Shown: piece after piece, positions 7,151 through 9,072 of the stretch
Layout of the letters: each line of letters opens with the position of its first letter
Numbering within the stretch: the stretch's first letter is position 1
NCBI GenBank assembly: GCA_004297575.1
Contig: SCSR01000110.1
Location: 1-9,072 of the forward strand
Length of the DNA stretch: 9,072 nucleotides
Direction of reading: 5' to 3'
From: an archaeon
GTDB taxonomy: Archaea > Aenigmatarchaeota > Aenigmatarchaeia > CG10238-14 > SCSR01
The notes under the pieces: generated by a model
What the model was told of the DNA's origin: nothing
Seen by the model: only the letters and a program-made list of their open reading frames with translations
Database searches by the model: none
Translations under genes and position numbers: made by a program

Positions 7151-7675
7151 TCATCTTTTCCATTTTACATCAGGTATGTTTTCTATTTTGTTTGCCAGGC
7201 GTGCCATGACAAAAAGCAAATCAGACAATCGGTTCAAGTAAGCCAAGATTGTTTCACTGACTTTTTCTTTTTCAGACAAGGCGACAACATTTCTTTCTGC
7301 TCTTCTGCAGATAGTCCTTGCCACATGAAGCAGCGAGGCGGTTTGGCTTCCTGTAGGAATGATGAATTTATTCAACGGCCTTAGCTGGCTTTCTATCTCG
7401 TCTATGAAACTTTCCAAAAATTTCACATCCGTTTCAAGAATCTTGACATTAGATTTCGAATTTGCAAGTTCTGTTCCAATCACAAACAAATCATTCTGAA
7501 CTTTTCTTAATGCATTCTCGACATTACTGTTCTTATTTAAGGAACGGATCAATCCCAAGTAACTGTTCAATTCATCGACATTTCCAAGAGATTCTGTATT
7601 GCAGCAACATTTGTTTACCGTTTTTCCGACCAAAGAAGTTTCGCCTTTATCGCCAAGGTGGACTTTCTTAGGCAT
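7151..7675 (-). CDS. PduO-type ATP:cob(I)alamin adenosyltransferase
   Basis: A 174-residue enzyme of the PduO/MMAB family, which transfers the 5'-deoxyadenosyl group of ATP to cob(I)alamin to give coenzyme B12; members are normally trimeric. The N-terminal ATP-binding segment reads LGDKGETSLVGK (residues 7-18), then NVDELNSYLGL (32-42). The C-terminal signature is IIPTGSQTASLLHVART (105-121), CRRAERNVV (123-131, with Arg124, Arg125 and Glu127) and AYLNRLSDLLFVMAR (145-159). Between the two N-terminal motifs lies an unusual CCC triplet (23-25), where relatives commonly have charged residues such as DDP. Length is normal. ATG 7675 is supported by a TATA-like box about 26 nt upstream. The gene is clearly AT-richer than its neighbours. 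No other cobalamin gene is present in the window, so the corrinoid source is unknown. Confidence 0.93.
   Translation of the reverse strand: MPKKVHLGDKGETSLVGKTVNKCCCNTESLGNVDELNSYLGLIRSLNKNSNVENALRKVQNDLFVIGTELANSKSNVKILETDVKFLESFIDEIESQLRPLNKFIIPTGSQTASLLHVARTICRRAERNVVALSEKEKVSETILAYLNRLSDLLFVMARLANKIENIPDVKWKR
7154..7193 (+). terminator. Possible oligo-T termination region for the plus-strand operon
   Basis: Several T runs (CTTTTCC, ATTTTAC, GTTTTCTATTTTGTTT) begin just after the isomerase stop, inside the antisense of the adenosyltransferase gene. Archaeal RNA polymerase terminates at such T-rich tracts without a required hairpin. The runs also encode Lys/Asn-rich residues on the other strand, so they may be incidental. 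Confidence 0.3.
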
Positions 7676-7697
7676 GATTAGTAGTTATCGTTCTAGG

Positions 7698-7705
7698 AAT
7701 AAATC
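7698..7705 (-). promoter_or_regulatory. Putative TATA box for the adenosyltransferase gene
   Basis: On the minus strand this reads GATTTATT, centred about 26-27 nt upstream of the ATG at 7675, and it touches the stop codon of the upstream 105-residue gene. It suggests leaderless transcription independent of tfb. Confidence 0.45.
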
Positions 7706-8022
7706 TAAGCCCAACGACGAGGATTCATAGTATATTGAATCCAAGAGTCTAAAATTATCTGGCGTGTTGGTCGATTGAGCATAACAGGTGCATCTTTTGA
7801 AGGTAAATAAAATACAGCATGTGCAGGTATACCTTTTACTTCTGTAACACGAGCGTCATCTTCTCCTTGATTGAGCAGAACTGAAATATCCGTAATCATT
7901 ATATTTTTGACGTATCTTGTGTCTAGCGATATCGCCTCTTTTATATATCCTGTCTGACCATTTAGTTCACAACCCACATAAATCCATCCTTGTTTTTCAA
8001 GCGTGTCAATTGTGGTTGTCAT
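7705..8022 (-). CDS. Hypothetical 105-residue soluble protein
   Basis: I do not recognise a family. The product is a small soluble protein of mixed beta and alpha character. It starts with a short helix (MTTTIDTLEKQ), continues with beta-prone stretches (GWIYVGCELNG, KNIMITDISVLL, HAVFYL), and ends in a helix with a basic-aromatic tail, NPRRWA. It has one cysteine and no membrane segment. The ATG lies 2 nt after the tfb stop and 8-9 nt after a GGAAGAG stretch that could serve as a ribosome binding site, so it is probably translated from the tfb mRNA. Its base composition (about 40% GC in sampled blocks) resembles the following adenosyltransferase gene and not tfb. Against it being real: it is short and I see no known motif. 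In favour: it fills the gap between two firm genes exactly, on the same strand, with normal amino-acid composition. Confidence 0.65.
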   Translation of the reverse strand: MTTTIDTLEKQGWIYVGCELNGQTGYIKEAISLDTRYVKNIMITDISVLLNQGEDDARVTEVKGIPAHAVFYLPSKDAPVMLNRPTRQIILDSWIQYTMNPRRWA

Positions 8023-8024
8023 GC

Positions 8025-8975
8025 TTACTCTTCCTTGGCTTTCTTCTCTACTTCCTCTTCAATGCCAAGCTTCTCGACAAGTTCCTTGTAGCGGTTCCTT
8101 ATCGTGACCTCAGTAATAGAACAAATATCAGCGACTTCCCTCTGCGTCCTCTTCTCGCCCACAAGCACGCATGCAATGTATATAGCAGCTGCCGCGACGC
8201 CTGTCGGACCCTTTCCAGAAGTGACATCATATTTCTTAGCCTTTTTCAAAATCTCAGCAGACTTGGCCTGGACCCTGTCAGACAAACCGAGCATGCTGCA
8301 GAACCTCGGGATGAATGTCGACGGGTCTGCCGGCAAAATTCTGATATTAAGCTCGCGTGCAATGTAACGGTATGTCCTGCCAATCTCCCTCTTCTCCACA
8401 CCTGAAGCCTCTGCAATCTCATCCAATGTCCTTGGAGAGCCGAACTCACGCGAGACTGCGTATGTCAAAGCAGCAACAACCGATTCAATCGATCTTCCAC
8501 GGACCAATCCTTTGTTGACAGCCTCTTCATAGTATTTCGCAATCCTCTCGTGTATCGGGCGTGACAGATTGATATAAGAAACAATCCTCTGCAATTCAGA
8601 AAGTGCGAATGACAGGTTCCTGTCCTTGCTCTTGATAAGCCTCTTGTGCCACTTGGTCAACCTGTAATACTGGGCACGCTTTTTCGGAGCAACCTTGTAC
8701 AGCTCACCGACACCCTTGCCTATCTCTGTCGTCAATCCCTTGTCGTGCTTGGTGAACGTCAACGGAGCACCAGCCCTTGCCCTGCGCGACATCTGCTCAG
8801 TATCGAACGCCCTCCATTCCTGTCCTGTGTCGACAATCGATTCCTGCATCACATAACCGCACTTGGAACAATAAGTCTCACCACGAGAAGGGTCTTCGAT
8901 AAAATTAGTATTGCCGCAATCAGGGCAGACATTCGCCTTCTTTACCTTCGCTTTTGTCATTTTTTGGTTAGCCAT
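8025..8975 (-). CDS. tfb: Transcription initiation factor B (archaeal TFIIB)
   Basis: A 316-residue archaeal TFB, which binds the TBP-TATA complex, contacts the BRE and brings in RNA polymerase. The N-terminal zinc ribbon has Cys17, Cys20, Cys36 and Cys39 (CPDCG...CSKCG). The B-reader/linker follows, with GQEWRAFD (51-58) and RARAGAPLTFTKHDKGL. Two cyclin-like repeats cover about 105-205 (including SRPIHERI and GLVRGRSIESVVAALTYA) and about 212-305 (including KGPTGVAAAAIYIAC). The second repeat ends with the recognition-helix region TQREVADICSITEVTIRNRYKEL. The C-terminus is a Lys/Glu-rich tail. Length and order are typical. I start at ATG 8975, which has a well-spaced TATA box; GTG 8984 in frame would add three residues. 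Only one copy is in the window; whether the genome has others cannot be seen. Confidence 0.97.
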   Translation of the reverse strand: MANQKMTKAKVKKANVCPDCGNTNFIEDPSRGETYCSKCGYVMQESIVDTGQEWRAFDTEQMSRRARAGAPLTFTKHDKGLTTEIGKGVGELYKVAPKKRAQYYRLTKWHKRLIKSKDRNLSFALSELQRIVSYINLSRPIHERIAKYYEEAVNKGLVRGRSIESVVAALTYAVSREFGSPRTLDEIAEASGVEKREIGRTYRYIARELNIRILPADPSTFIPRFCSMLGLSDRVQAKSAEILKKAKKYDVTSGKGPTGVAAAAIYIACVLVGEKRTQREVADICSITEVTIRNRYKELVEKLGIEEEVEKKAKEE

Positions 8976-8996
8976 TTTTATCACTTTGGAGTGAAT

Positions 8997-9004
8997 TATA
9001 AAAA
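8997..9004 (-). promoter_or_regulatory. Putative TATA box for tfb
   Basis: On the minus strand the sequence is TTTTTATA, close to the archaeal TTTAWATA consensus and centred about 26 nt upstream of ATG 8975. A second TATA-like motif (GTATATAG, 9006-9013) lies just upstream, with matching spacing to the alternative GTG at 8984. Confidence 0.5.
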
Positions 9005-9035
9005 TCTATATACCGTAACCTACTTAAAGCTATTG

Positions 9036-9043
9036 TTTATAGA
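9036..9043 (+). promoter_or_regulatory. Possible outward-facing TATA box at the right edge
   Basis: TTTATAGA on the plus strand resembles an archaeal TATA box. A start about 26 nt downstream would fall near 9066, at the window edge, so a divergent gene or RNA could begin just outside. Nothing within the window confirms it. Confidence 0.25.
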
Positions 9044-9072
9044 CATTGAGGGGGAATTCCTATTCAAAAAAG

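Noticed and set aside
7917..8405. A 162-residue plus-strand open frame antisense to tfb and the small gene
   Set aside because: It spans two well-supported minus-strand genes, has low-complexity Cys/Leu/Ser composition typical of antisense frames, and shows no motif.
9052..9060. Short palindrome GGAATTCC near the right end
   Set aside because: An 8-base palindrome is expected by chance at this scale, and no second copy or loop structure supports a function.
1..9072. CRISPR arrays, tRNA/rRNA genes, insertion sequences or direct repeats
   Set aside because: Intergenic gaps are all under 100 bases. No repeated spacer pattern, tRNA-like cloverleaf, transposase motif or terminal inverted repeats were seen on reading.

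Overview
The window is archaeal chromosome. The evidence is a transcription factor B gene (the archaeal TFIIB homologue), a Hef/FANCM-type helicase, a type IA topoisomerase with C-terminal zinc fingers, an archaeosortase-family membrane protein, and TATA-like boxes centred about 26-27 nt upstream of start codons that have no leader. Short intergenic gaps, gene overlaps and small lone proteins would fit a compact genome such as a DPANN-type or reduced euryarchaeal lineage. I cannot place it further from sequence alone. It reads as a mostly housekeeping region with a few unusual genes, not as a defence island or mobile element.

Layout. Bases 1-987 (+) are the C-terminal part of a Hef-family helicase cut by the window edge. 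Bases 1054-2788 (+) are a pair of genes: a minimal archaeosortase-like membrane protein with no cysteine at all, overlapped by a long coiled-coil protein that begins at TTG behind a GGTGG motif. Bases 2816-5130 (+) are DNA topoisomerase I followed by an overlapping small two-helix membrane protein. Bases 5170-7150 (+) are a nucleotidyltransferase fused to a HEPN-like domain and, one base later, a TIM-barrel sugar-phosphate isomerase/epimerase-like protein. It meets a minus-strand block end to end. That block, transcribed from 8975 leftward, holds transcription factor B (tfb), a 105-residue protein of unknown function starting 2 nt after the tfb stop, and a PduO-type cob(I)alamin adenosyltransferase (7151-7675) with its own TATA-like box. 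The last ~97 bases carry the tfb promoter and possibly an outward promoter.

How the genes fit together. Hef helicase and topoisomerase I act on DNA structure, replication forks and supercoiling. TFB recruits RNA polymerase to the kind of TATA elements seen here. The adenosyltransferase makes coenzyme B12, used for example by class II ribonucleotide reductase. The archaeosortase-like protein is expected to process surface proteins, and its overlapping coiled-coil partner has no known role. The features most worth a second look are the Cys-to-Ser change at the archaeosortase active-site position with the coupled coiled-coil gene, the single-chain nucleotidyltransferase-HEPN protein that lacks the usual target tyrosine, and the low-GC block carrying the adenosyltransferase and the unknown 105-residue protein.
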